Notes under the pieces: generated by a model
What the model was told of the DNA's origin: nothing
What the model saw: only the letters and a program-made list of their open reading frames with translations
The model's database searches: none
Made by a program: the position numbers and the translations under genes
Shown here: in pieces, positions 12,423 to 21,900 of the stretch
How positions within the stretch are numbered: the stretch's first letter is position 1
Layout of the letters: the number at the start of each line of letters is the position of its first letter
Assembly: GCF_052857255.1 (NCBI RefSeq)
Contig: NC_135502.1
Location: forward strand, 150,597,311-150,661,310
DNA: 64,000 nucleotides
Direction of reading: 5' to 3'
DNA from: Amblyomma americanum
Taxonomy: Eukaryota; Arthropoda; Arachnida; Ixodida; Ixodidae

Positions 12423-13483
12423 ATGGTAGGGTTTAAGACGGGCGACGTGCAAAAGCTACGCGGAGGGGGACGTGGAAGGAGAGTTGGGGTGCAGTGGTGT
12501 CAGTTCGTAGGTCACACTACGGAGTTGCCTCAAGACGCGGTAAAGACCGACGTAAGGAGGCGGGAGCTTCTCACACAGGACCACACGGTGTGCAGGGAGC
12601 CACAGGAGTACCAGGGAGCCGGGACGGTAGTGCACGTCTCGGGGAAATTGGTCGTAACGAAGTTTTTGAGTGGTCTGAGAAGCGTGGATACGATCCTGAG
12701 CGATTCAGCGGGCGGTGTCACACCAGCAATGGCGTCACAAGCGTAAGTGCTGGCAGAAGGGTCATTAGGCAGTAAGCTGTCAAAGGGTAGTACCGGGTCA
12801 CGGCCTAAGAGTACGTAGAAGGGGGAGTATCCGGTGGTATCATGGCGTGAGGAAGTGTAAGCGAACCTCACGAACGGTAAACTGATGTCCCATTCACGAC
12901 GGTGGTCGGAGACATACATTGACAGCACGTCTGTCAGGGCGCGGTTAAGGCGCTCTGTTAGGCGGTTGGTTGGGGAAATTAAGCCATTGTGAACTTGTGA
13001 CTGGCGGAGCAGGAGCGGAGAAGATCGTGGACCACTTTAGAAAGAAAGCAGGGGCCGCGATATAATGCGCGTGTTAGCGCGCCGGATAGTGTAATCGGCC
13101 GCAACTGCAATTCACTTGTTTCTGGATGTTGATGTGGGAAAAGACCCAAGCAGATTGAGACCAGCACGGAAAAGTGGGCAAGCCGGAATGTTGATGGGCT
13201 GAAGCTGGCCACCAGGCCATACCGGGGGCATTTTCTGGCCCTGACATGGATCGCAGGCAGCAACATAACCGTGGACAGAGCGGCAAAGACCACGCCCGAA
13301 GATCCGCCGGCGTACGCTCTCGTATGTGCGGTACACGCAGAGGTACCCTGCAGTAGGCGCGTCATGAAGCTGGGAAAGTACTGTGGAGCGGAGATGCGTC
13401 GAGACGACACGAAAGAGGCCGGAGCCATCAGGGTGCATATCGCGACGGTACAGGGTATCATCATGCAGCATGAACTGGCTCAC
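12423..13483 (-). pseudogene. Integrase region of 8.4 kb gypsy
   Basis: Minus-strand integrase in several frames. The N-terminal part (13112-13483, 123 aa) has MHPDGSG, LHDAPTAGYLCVYRTYE and CRSVHGYVAACDPCQ, the zinc-binding half, then a GLNLLGSFPTSTS core start. The C-terminal half (12530-12928) has MYVSDHRREWDISLPFVRFAY and DTTGYSPFYVLLGRDP. Between them the region that normally carries the second catalytic Asp is missing: the sequence passes from the first beta-strand region to VVHDLLRSCSASH within a few codons, with a frame change. The late Glu region (NRLTERLNRALTDV) remains. A damaged, inactive copy with the same domain order as the plus-strand gypsy pol at 59.0-60.4 kb. Confidence 0.85.
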
Positions 13484-14330
13484 AGCAGGATCGGAAGGGG
13501 CGCTATAGAGGCGGCCTTGGATGGGGCGCAGAGATGGTTAACGGCGCTGCTCGTCCCCGATGTGTAGAAAGTCTGAGACGGACAAAACACAGTCGTCGGT
13601 ATCATGGTTTTGGGAATCAGGGGGTTCGACAGGATGGCGGGACAAGCAGCCAGCGTCTTAGTGCAACTGGTCGGACTTGTAGACAACAGTAATTGTGTAT
13701 TCCTGCAAGCGCAATGCCCAGCGACCCAGGCTCGCTCATTAATGGAATAGTTACATTCGGACGGAGATATCAGGCGGCTGGCGTGGGCAATGGCACGATT
13801 GCCGTCGTGCTGGCGCTGAGCGAGGATGGCGCAAATACTGTGGCCACAGGCATCGGTGCGAAATTCGGTAGGCGAAAAAGGGTTTTTCAACAGCAATTTG
13901 CAAGTAGTCTGAACGGATATCGACAGAAGAAAAATAGCTGGCACCATGTAGGCAGTCGAGGGCGTCATCAATTCTCGGAAGAGGATAAACGTCTTTCTTT
14001 ATTGTTTGATTAAGATGGCAATAGTGGACACAGAATCGCCAACTGCCATCTTTCTTTTTCACCAAAACCACAGGGGACGCCCACTGACTGCTAGAAGGCG
14101 CGATATTGTTGTCCGCCAGCATCTTGTCCATCTCCATCTGGATGACATGGCGCTCATGAAGGGATACACGATAGGGTCGTCTGTGTATGCAGCTGGCATC
14201 GCCCGTGCTTATGCGATGGGTCACGATAGTATATTTTGGCCTATGGGACGATTCTCAAAATTGAAGGAGTCGCTCTAGGGAACTAAGAGGATGTAGAGGG
14301 CAGTGGCGGGGTCAGGTGGCAAATCCGCCG
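13484..14330 (-). pseudogene. RT and RNase H region of 8.4 kb gypsy
   Basis: Minus-strand RT fingers at 13890-14224: WASPVVLVKKKDGSWRFCV, then the LPRIDDALDCLHGASYFSSVD region and SDYLQIAVEKPF. Directly after this the sequence switches frame to the RNase H start, NPFSPTEFRTDACGHSICA, with HASRLISPSECNYSINE further on (13480-13890). The whole palm with the YLDD-type catalytic pair and the thumb is missing. I estimate roughly 190 codons lost against the usual gypsy layout. The element therefore cannot reverse transcribe on its own. Confidence 0.85.
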
Positions 14331-15000
14331 CGATCATTGCAGCAACAAGGTCCGGGCGTGAAGCGACCGGTCGGGGGTCATGGAGACCAGACGGAGGCTC
14401 AGCCGTGACAGCAGAAACTGTGCATTCGGCAAAAGGAAACAGTTGGCGAGTATGATTCCACAGTGTAAAACTTGAGTAGAAAGGGTGATGTTTAGAATCG
14501 GAAGACAGGTGTGGTTACCGGTGACGCTCAGGAAGGTGTGTAGCATGATGACGTTGCGTTGAAGTAAGTGACGTATGCACGATCAGGAACGGGGGAAACG
14601 GGGAGATTGGAATATAGAATGCAGCATCATGCGTCAGGCGTGTGAATTCTGCGGCACATAAGTGGGGCGGCTTAGAATCGGCGCGTTAAGAGCAGAGCGG
14701 CAAGAAGCCGATGCCGAGGATCACTCGTGGGGGAAGTGGTCGAGCACAGTGACGAGGACGGGTGTAGTACAACCGGCAATGCATACACGCGCAGTGCACA
14801 TTCCAACGACGGCAGCAGCAGTGCCGTCGGCGACACGAAGGGTTGATTAAACGGCGGGTGTCACTCACTTCTTCAGACGACGGCGAAAGGAGGAGCTCAA
14901 GACAGAAATCTTTGCGCCCGTGTCAATCAGAGGGGTAACTGGTGCACCGTCCAGGCAGGTGTCGGGAAGGTTGTGTCGAGGAGCGGGGGTCAGGAGAGGA
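14331..15000 (-). pseudogene. Aspartic protease region of 8.4 kb gypsy
   Basis: Minus-strand retropepsin-like segment. The active-site motif LIDTGAKISVLSSS is encoded at about 14890-14935, with the Asp codon at 14922-14924. It is preceded by a hydrophobic-basic stretch and followed by a flap-like region with frame changes down to about 14690. Between 14690 and 14331 only a diverged linker toward RT can be inferred. The protease frame does not line up with an open frame through the 36-bp array upstream, so gag and pol are in different frames or separated by indels. Confidence 0.75.
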
Positions 15001-15209
15001 TTTTTAGGCCGGGTAATCAATGCAGCATCACCTCCGGGAGCTGGATTGGTTAGTTTTCCGAATGAGAGCCACGTAAGGGCGGAGTGGACGGGCGATGAAG
15101 TTGCGGTGAACGGAAGTGGTAGACCTGAGGTGTAGACGAGCGGCTGTGCCTGCGCGGTGTTGTAGTGTCAAGGGCGTGTGAGAACTCAGCACGGGATGAC
15201 ATCTGCCGT

Positions 15210-16285
15210 GGTTCGTAGTCTGCACGACGATTGTAATCAGAGAGGGGTCTATAGTGGGCGCGGCGATCGTAATCAGAGCGATGTCCACAGTGGGCACGAT
15301 GATCGTAATCAGAAGGAGGTCCATAGTGGGCACGACGAAAGTATCCAGAACGAGGTCCATAGTGATCATGACGATTTTAATCAGAACGAGGTCCACAGTG
15401 GGCAGGACGATCGTAATCAGAGCAAGGTCCATAGTGGGCACGACGATCGTAATCAGAGCGAGGTCCATAGTGGGCAGGACGATCGTAATCAGAGCGAGAT
15501 CCATAGTGAGCACGACGATCCTAATCAGAGCGAGGTTCATATTGGGCACGACGAACGTAATCAGACCGAGGTCCAAATTGGGCACGACGATCGTAATCAG
15601 AGCGAGGTCCATAGTGGGCAGGACGATCGTAATCAGAGCGAGGTCCATAGAGGGCAGGACGATCGTAATCAGAGCGAGGTCCATAGTGGGCACGACGATC
15701 CTAATCAGAGCGAGGTCCAGAGTAGGCACGACGATCGTAATCAGAGCAAGGTCCATATTGGGCACGACGATCGTAATCAGAGCGAGGTCCATAGTGGGCA
15801 CGACGATCGTAATCAGAGCGAGGTCCATAGTGGGCAGGACTATCGTAATCAGAGCGAGGTCCATAGTGAGCAAGACGATCCTAATCAGAGCGAGGTCCAT
15901 ATTGGGCACGACGATCGTATTCAGAATGAGGTCCATAGTGCGCACGACGATAGTAATCAGAGCGAGGTCCATAGTGGGCAGGACGATCGTAATCAGAGCG
16001 AGATCCATAGTGGGCACGACGATCGTAATCAGAATGAGGTCCATAGTGATCATGACGATCTTAATCAGAGCGGGATCCATAGTGTGCACGACGATCGTAA
16101 TCAGAGCGAGGTCCATAGTGGGCAGGACGATCGTAATCAGAGCGAGGTCCATAGTGGGCACGACGATCGTAATAAGAATGAGGTCCATAGTGATCATGGC
16201 GATCGTAATCAGAGCGGGATCCATAGTGGGCAGGACGATCGTAATCAGAGCGAGGTCCATAGTGGGCACGACGATCATAGAGCTA
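15210..16285. repeat. 36-bp tandem repeat array in gypsy gag
   Basis: About 29 copies of a 36-bp unit of the type CGATCGTAATCAGAGCGAGG + TCCATAGTGGGCACGA. The spacing is phase-locked: the variant AGTGATCATG lies at 15361, 16045 and 16189, which are separations of 19 and exactly 4 units. The last pair indicates a 144-bp higher-order copy. Because 36 is a multiple of 3, open frames arise on both strands: minus 15028-16278 (416 aa, repeat MDLALITIVVPT), plus 15178-16419 (413 aa, NQSEVHSGHDDR) and plus 15254-16294 (346 aa, VIRARSIVGTTI). The other minus frame reads the hydrophilic HYGPRSDYDRRA, which would suit a gag tail, but it contains stops in several units. The array lies between the protease and gag of the gypsy element. 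I do not call any of these frames a gene. Confidence 0.9.
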
Positions 16286-16290
16286 GATTC

Positions 16291-16601
16291 CTAGTCCATA
16301 CGACGAATATGATTAGAGCAAAGTTGATGTGGCGAAAACCAACGGCTGCGGCAGTGGCGGGAAATGTGGCCGTCCGATGTGCGCTAATCCGCAGGATTTC
16401 GGTAGCGGTAACTCGGTGAGATGTGCGGAGTCGGTGAAACAGCAGCAACCAATGGAGCTGTGTTGGTGTACAGGTTGATGCAGAGGGGAGGCCAGAATTG
16501 ACCCTCACGTTCACAAAATCCTGGCGAACAACGGCCTGGTACAGAGCAATCGTAGCCTCAGGCGGCTGAGGATCGAAGGCGACGGGAGTCAAGGCTTTAG
16601 T
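16291..16601 (-). pseudogene. gag fragment downstream of nested RTE
   Basis: Minus-strand gag continuation between the 36-bp array and the RTE insertion, reading ALTPVAFDPQPPEATIAL and on (about 16500-16600). A degraded zinc-knuckle-like stretch (DGHISRHC) is visible at about 16340-16400 with a stop upstream. It rejoins the gag at 19462 and above once the RTE is removed. The capsid function is inferred from position only. Confidence 0.6.
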
Positions 16602-16610
16602 TCTCTCCTT
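16602..16610. repeat. Target-site duplication of RTE (3' side)
   Basis: TCTCTCCTT on the plus strand, directly beside the CAT-repeat tail of the LINE. The identical 9-mer is at 19453-19461. Confidence 0.85.
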
Positions 16611-16636
16611 CATCATCATCATCATCATCAGCCTTA

Positions 16637-17845
16637 CTACACCCACTGCAGGGCAAAGGCCTCTCCCATGTCTCTCCAATTAACCCTATCCTTTGCCAGC
16701 TGCATCCACCCTTTGCCTGCAAACTTCTTAATCTCATCCGCCCATCTAACCTTCTGCCGCCCCCTGCTACGCTTACTTTCTCTTGGAACCCACTCCGTTA
16801 CCCTTAAAGACCAGCGGTTATCTTGCCTTCGGATCACATGCCCTGCCCAAGCCCATTTCTTTCTCTTGATTTCGACTAGGATGTCATTAAGCCGTGTTTG
16901 TTCCCTCACCCACTCTGCCCGCTTCCGATCTCTTAACGTTACACCTATCATTTTTCTTTCCATGGCTCGCTGCGTTGTCCTTAACTTAAGCTGAACTCTT
17001 TTCGTTAGCCTCCACGTTTCTGCCCCGTAGGTGAGTACCGGTAAGATTATGCTGTTGTACACTTTCCTCTTGAGGGAAATTGGTAAACTGCCACTCATGA
17101 TCTGCGAGAATTTGCCATATGCGCTCCACCCCATTCTTATCCTTCTAGTTATCTCCCTCTCATGATCCGGATCAGCTGTCACTACCTGCCCTAAGTAGAC
17201 GTATTCCGGCACAATTTCTAGGCTCTCGCTGCCAATTGTGAACTGTTGTTCCCTTGCTAGACTGTTGAACATTACCTTGGTTTTCTGCATGTTAATTTTT
17301 AGACCCATCGATCTGCTCTGCCTGTCTAACTCGTTGATCATGATTTGCAGTTCACCTCCTGAGTGACTCAGCAAGGCAATGTCATCAGCAAATCTCAGAT
17401 TATTTAGGTATTCTCCATTTATTCTTATTCCCAACTGTTCCCAATTCAGGCCTCGAAATACCTCCTGCAAACATGCGGTGAACAGCATTGGCGATATCGT
17501 GTCTCCTTGCCTGACGCCCTTCCTTATTGGAATTTTATTGCTGACTTTATGGAGGACTATAGTAGCTGTACAGTTGCTATATATATCTTCCAGTATTTTG
17601 ACATAAGGCTCTTCTACCCCCTGATTACGCAATGCCTGTATGACTGCTGAGGTTTCCACTGAGTCGAATGCTTTCTCGTAATCAATGAAAGCTATATATT
17701 GAGGTTGGTTATATTCTGCGCATTTCTCTATCACCTGATTGATAATGTGAATATGATCTATTGTGGAATATCCTTTACGAAAACCTGTCTGATCATTTGG
17801 TTGAATAAAGTCTAACGTTGCCCTGCGTAAATACTTTGTAGGCAA
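16637..17845 (-). pseudogene. RTE reverse transcriptase, C-terminal part
   Basis: 402 aa open on the minus strand. It begins inside the RT fingers. Motifs in order: DQTGFRKGYSTIDHIHI, IDYEKAFDSVETSAV, RKGVRQGDTISPMLFTA, the catalytic LRFADDIALLSHSGGEL with both Asp, LKINMQKTKVMFN and VYLGQVV. Then come the thumb and a C-terminal Arg/Lys-rich part (RDRKRAEWVREQ, SRGRQKVRWADEIKKF), ending ALQWV. The listed start Met is not the true start: a frameshift near 17840 separates it from the upstream open frame (17793-18551). It would catalyse target-primed reverse transcription if the frame were whole. Confidence 0.9.
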
Positions 17846-18551
17846 CGGATAGTAAGCTGATCGGCCTGTAATTTTTCAAGTCCTTGGCGTCTCCCTTCTT
17901 ATGAATTAAGATAATGTTTGCATTCTTCCAAGCTTCTGGTACAGTCGAGGTCATAAGGCATTGCGTATACAGGGTGGCTAGTTTTTCTAGCACGATGTCC
18001 CCTCCATCCTTCAACAGATCTGCTGTTACCTGATCCTCCCCAGCTGCTTTTCCCCTTTTCATTGCTTCTAAGGCTTTCTTTACTTCATCTTTCGTTACTG
18101 GCGGGATGACGCATTGTTGTGCACTGCTGTCTTTCTCATTGGCGCTCTGATTACATTGGCTACTGTACAGCTCAGTGTAGAACTCTTCGGCTACGTTAAC
18201 TATCTTATCCATATTGCTAATGACATTGCCCTGCTTGTCTCTTAATGCATACATCTGGTTTTTACCTATGCCTAGTTTCCTCTTCACTGTTTTTAGGCTA
18301 CCTCCGTTCTTTATAGCATGCTCGATTCTCTCCATATTAAACTTCCTTATGTCAGCTACCTTGAGCTTATTTATTAACTTTGATAGCTCCGTTAGTTCTA
18401 TTCTATCGGTAGTGTTAGATGCCTTCATGTTTTGGCGCTTCTTAATCAGATCTTTCGTCACCTGAGATAGCTTCCCGGTATCTTTTCGAACTGTCCTACC
18501 GCCTACTTCTACTGCGCACTCCGTAATTATTGATGTCAGGTTATCGTGCAT
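17793..18551 (-). pseudogene. RTE linker and RT N-terminal part
   Basis: 252 aa open on the minus strand, in the same frame as the endonuclease upstream. It is separated from it by one stop (TAG at about 18591-18593) where the copy at 57.0 kb has TAC (LQNRYSAL). It holds a charged linker ([16 protein letters not shown]), the RT entry segment ([19 protein letters not shown]) and [21 protein letters not shown]. The frame is then lost after VAYKVFTQ by a frameshift into the next open frame. Confidence 0.9.
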
Positions 18552-18590
18552 TGAATGAACATCGAGATCATCTTCCTCAGTTAAAGCCGA

Positions 18591-19452
18591 CTATCTGTTT
18601 TGCAGCGCTATCCTAAACCCCTGTGCTTTCCCTCTTACGGCTAACTCGTTAATGGTCTTCTTCTTCGCTAGCTTCTTCCGTTCCCTCTTCAAGTCTAAGC
18701 TAATTCTAGACCTTACCATTCTATGGTCGCTGCAACGCACCCTTCCGAGGACGGCCACATCCTGAATGATGCCAGGTTTAGCGCATAGTATGAAGTCGAT
18801 TTCATTTTTAATCTCACCATTGGGGCTCTTCCAGGTCCACTTCCTGTTTTCTCGTTTGCAGAAGAAGGTATTCATGATCCGTAAATTATTTCTATCCGCG
18901 AATTCGACTAATAACTCTCCCCTGCTATTTCTAGAGCCTATCCCATAGTCACCTACCGCGTGGTCGTCAGCCTGCTTCTTGCCCACCTTCGCATTGAAGT
19001 CGCCCATCAGTACAGTGTACTGCGATTTTACTCTATTCATTGCTGATTCTACGTCCTCATAGAAGCTTTCAACGGTCTGGTCATCATGGCTGGATGTGGG
19101 CGCGTAGGCCTGCACCACTTTCAGCTTGTACCTCCTATTCAGCCTAATTACTATTGCTGCTACCCTCTCGTTAATACTGTAGAGCTCCTCTACGTTGCCA
19201 GCTATATCCTTATTAATGAGGAAACCCACACCTAGTTCTCGTCTATCCTTTAACCCGCGATAGCACAGTAAGTGTCCGTCCTTTAGTACTGTATACGCCT
19301 CACCTGTCCTCCTAACTTCGCTAAGCCCTATCACATCCCATTTAATTCCCGCTAGTTCCTCGAACAGCACTGCTAGGCTAGCCTCACTAGCTAAAGTTCT
19401 AGCGTTAAACGTTGCCAGGTTCAGATTCCAATGGCGGCCTGTCCAATGGCGG
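18591..19452 (-). pseudogene. RTE apurinic-type endonuclease
   Basis: The open frame runs 18591-19691 (366 aa), but only residues from about 81 on belong to the LINE. The first ~80 are gypsy gag read through the junction. APE-type endonuclease motifs (numbering of the 366-aa frame): LATFNARTL 92-100, GLSEVRR 122-128, VQAYAPTSSHDD 193-204, LMGDFNAKVG 228-237, NEIDFILC 296-303 and CSDHRMVRS 320-328. These match the catalytic Asn, Glu, Asp/Asn and Ser-Asp-His sets of LINE endonucleases, which nick target DNA to prime reverse transcription. All are intact. The domain is closed by the TAG at the 3' end. Confidence 0.9.
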
Positions 19453-19461
19453 TCTCTCCTT
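19453..19461. repeat. Target-site duplication of RTE (5' side)
   Basis: TCTCTCCTT, identical to 16602-16610. The gag frame reads up to this point from the right and continues after the other copy. Confidence 0.85.
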
Positions 19462-20160
19462 AAACTTCGGGTTAAATAGGCACAATGGGGCGGCTGTTGC
19501 AGTTTTGGCAGGTTTTCGCAGGAGAATGTCGCCGCCGTGTTCGGAAGGCGGTCGAAACTGGGAGCAATGCGGTGGCGTTTGGCTTGATCTAACTGCCTCC
19601 AAACCGGGAGGATATAGTCGACCGTAGCGCAGTCTTTGCAGAGGATAAGGTTAAAAGCACCGTCAGCGATCCTCTTGTGTATGTGGCCCACCTTGCTGGT
19701 CTCTTATATGGCGCTGTCTAGCTTACGGTACGTGCGAGGACGTCCTGGATGTAAGAGATGTAAGACTCGGTGGATGACTGAGCTCGACAAGCAAGGTCTT
19801 TCTAGCGCCGAGCTTGTGTAAAATTTGCTTGCCAAATAAGCCGCGGAACTTCTGCTTGCAGGTGTCCCAAGGGGTAAGGTCTTCCTCATGCGTCTCAAAC
19901 CAAACGCGCCGTGCCCGCCAAGTTGAAGACGACGTTAGCAAGAATGAGGGTCACGTCTCAGCGGTTGTGCTTACTCACACCATCAAAGATGGCTAGCCAA
20001 TCTTGAACTTCGACATCATAAGTGCCACAAAAGGTGCCCGGGTCGTGCGGCTGTTCCACGACAACGGTCGGCGCTGGGGTTGACGCTGCGGCTGGAGGTG
20101 TGTTGAATGGCATAGTGATGCTCCAATTTGGCGACCGCTGCAGGGGTCCAGGGCCTAGTG
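19462..20160 (-). pseudogene. gag N-terminal part of 8.4 kb gypsy
   Basis: Minus-strand capsid-like gag in several frames. Recognisable stretches are TVVVEQPHDPGTFCGTYDVE, DWLAIFDGVSKHNR, WDTCKQKFRGLFGKQI, SSTESYISYIQDVL, HIHKRIADGAFNLILCKDC and FDRLPNTAATFSCE, in this order from 20110 to 19480. They follow the usual order of gypsy gag (capsid fold, then a linker). Several frameshifts and stops are present. The element's leader would lie between 20186 and about 20125. Continues at 16601. Confidence 0.75.
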
Positions 20161-20186
20161 TAATACTCCGCACAGCCTCCAACTAT

Positions 20187-20269
20187 TATTACGGATTTGT
20201 TCGGCAGCAGGAAGGATAGGCCGCACACAGGACACAGGAGATACACCGAAACCCATGGCACTCAAGCAC

Positions 20270-20300
<31 letters not shown>

Positions 20301-20579
20301 CCTCAAGTAATATGGCACATACCCACGTGGGGGGATTGGCCAAGGTATAGGGTAAAATGCCAATGAAGCATTTGCGCGGGGAAGGAAACGTCAGAAGACT
20401 GAATCAAGATAAAAAAAAAAATTGGGAAAAATAAAATGAATTCAAGAGGACTCAAGCACTAACTTCTTCTTCTTCTTCTTCTTCTCCTCAAGTAATATGG
20501 CTTGCTGCAGCGTCCTCGTCGTCGTCAACTGTCCAGTCAGAACAACGTCCTCTTAACTTTGCGACTGTGTACCTTAACA
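20187..20579 (-). repeat. 5' LTR of 8.4 kb gypsy, interrupted
   Basis: Matches the 3' LTR (12196-12348) in two blocks: 20187-20271 and about 20506-20579. The extra ~234 bp in between is inserted sequence. Minus-strand start TGTTAAGGTACACAGTCGC. Just inside the element on the minus strand, TTGGAGGCTGTG (20173-20184) is a likely primer-binding site. ATATAT flanks the outside (20580-20585). Confidence 0.75.
20261..20505 (-). repeat. LINE 3' ends with (GAA)n tails inside the LTR
   Basis: Two copies of the same 3' end on the minus strand (GCCATATTACTTGAGGAG followed by AAG repeats), at 20271-20316 and 20462-20505. The longer unit includes 'CCACGTGGGTATGTGCC' and runs to about 20450. CTCAAGCACTA occurs at 20261-20271 and 20451-20461, flanking the longer copy as a duplication. 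This reads as a 5'-truncated LINE with a GAA tail inserted into or beside an even shorter copy. The parent LINE is not identified. Confidence 0.6.
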
Positions 20580-20585
20580 ATATAT

Positions 20586-21285
20586 TTCGTTTGCCGGATG
20601 AAAATGACTTTTTTTTCAGAGAAAAAAATTATTAAAATTATTACTACGACGTGCGCGTTACAACTAGGCAGTAGAGAATACCTACCGGGTACTGGTAAGC
20701 TCTCTCAGGAAAGAAAAATATGTTCAATAAACGCCTGCCCATGGAAGCCTCTTACCCCTTACCTATAACTGGAGCAGCTGTGAGAGATGGAAAAGTGTGA
20801 TGTAGCCAACATACGCAACTACAACGTGCAGAGAACTACAATCTCTGCAGGTTGTTCTCAATAAACCGCTAACTTCGTTCTACGTTGAAGAACCAATGTA
20901 GCTTTGAAACGGAAAAGAAAAGGTTTGGCACGGCTGGAAATGATATGTACTTTAAAATACTTTATCGGGACTATGTCGTCACTTAGGAAAGATAAGAGAG
21001 CTCAGGTAGCACACAGATATACACATAGCGCCAAAAATTGCTACGACATGACCGAGCCAAGCGTGTACAGGCAGGACGTAAAGGAAGCTTCACAATTGCC
21101 AATGCCAAAAAGCTGGAGGTCTTTTCATGCATGGTAAAGAGTAACTGCTGCAAAACCTCGCTGTCTTTCATGCACAATGCTTCCCGAACTAAAGCGTGTA
21201 ACAATGTGGGAAGAATGCTAACATTCCCTTAATCCATTATCCCTACAAGTCAATGATTATTACAGTTATGGAAATCTTAGAGTTC
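20586..21285. other. No recognisable gene
   Basis: AT-rich sequence to the right of the gypsy element. It might be the continuation of whatever the gypsy inserted into at 12189, but I see no motif linking the two sides. Confidence 0.4.
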
Positions 21286-21289
21286 AATT

Positions 21290-21900
21290 GACACAAGTGC
21301 CATCCTGGCTTTCGTGAAGGCTTCTGTACATCACACAATATGCGCACCATCAATCAGGTAACGGATTTGCGCACATTATAACCAGCGCCTATGTATAGCC
21401 TTCATCAACTGCGAGAAGGTATATGAACTTGTCGAAACCTTAGTAGCCATGCCGTGAAGACACTACAAAGGTGTATAGAAAAGGCATATGTAATATTACT
21501 AGCAATTGTTTATATTGGCTACACAGCTACTATAGTCATCCATAAAGAAAGAAATATCCCAATTGCGCTCTCTCCAGTACTATTTTCCTCTAAGCTGAGG
21601 AAACTCTCTTTCTAAGTAACTCTGAGGATAAATGGAAAGCACGATCGAAGACCTAGACATGCAAGGTAGAATACTAAAGTACCGCTCAAGCAGGAACGCA
21701 GCAGTTTCTGACAGGCGGCGAACAGTTTAAGTGGTACAACGTTTACATCGGGAAAATAGTTAGAGAAAATGCAAACCGCGACAGTGAAATATATACTAGA
21801 AGAAGAGAAGCAGGGAGTGAGTTTCGCAGCTGCTCTCAGATTATAAACAGTATTGGACCAATATCTCACAAGGCTGAAGCATATAACAGCTGGAGCTTTT
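21290..21900 (+). pseudogene. Old RTE-like RT fragment
   Basis: Plus strand, strongly decayed. Readable blocks are PGFREGFCTSHNMRTINQV (fingers, matching QAGFRKGYSTIDHIHIINQV of the other RTE copies), YTATIVIHKE and IPIALSPVLF, then YNVYIGKIVRENANRDSEI and RREAGSEFRSCSQIINSI in the thumb region. The catalytic FADD block is not readable. Spacing between blocks is as in RTE RTs. It is more diverged than the other RTE copies and probably belongs to a different RTE subfamily. Confidence 0.65.

Larger units (their letters stand above)
16611..19452 (-). mobile_element. RTE-type LINE nested in gypsy gag
   Basis: A 2842-bp minus-strand non-LTR element, truncated at the 5' end within or just before the endonuclease. 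It ends in a (CAT)n/(ATG)n tail at 16611-16629 and is flanked by the 9-bp duplication TCTCTCCTT. The same sequence occurs in plus orientation at 56.09-58.99 kb and as fragments at 39.5-41.7 and 49.65-50.51 kb. Endonuclease plus RT, no RNase H and a trinucleotide tail fit the RTE clade. The 5' junction shows CCGCCATTGG in both target and element, suggesting microhomology during integration. Only two disabling changes were seen in about 930 codons (see the two coding entries), so it is the best preserved element in the window. Confidence 0.9.

Noticed and set aside
15210..16285. CRISPR-like array
   Set aside because: The repeats are directly adjacent, with no unique spacers, in an animal-type retroelement context.
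15028..16419. Three very long open frames (346-416 aa) on both strands
   Set aside because: They are produced by a 36-bp tandem unit without stops in these frames. Repetition explains the length, and none starts or ends with a protein-like flank.
18591..19691. A host gene with an N-terminal extension (craniofacial-development-protein-like)
   Set aside because: LINE endonucleases are often given such names. The first ~80 residues are gypsy gag read through the insertion junction, and the target duplication shows that it is a transposon.
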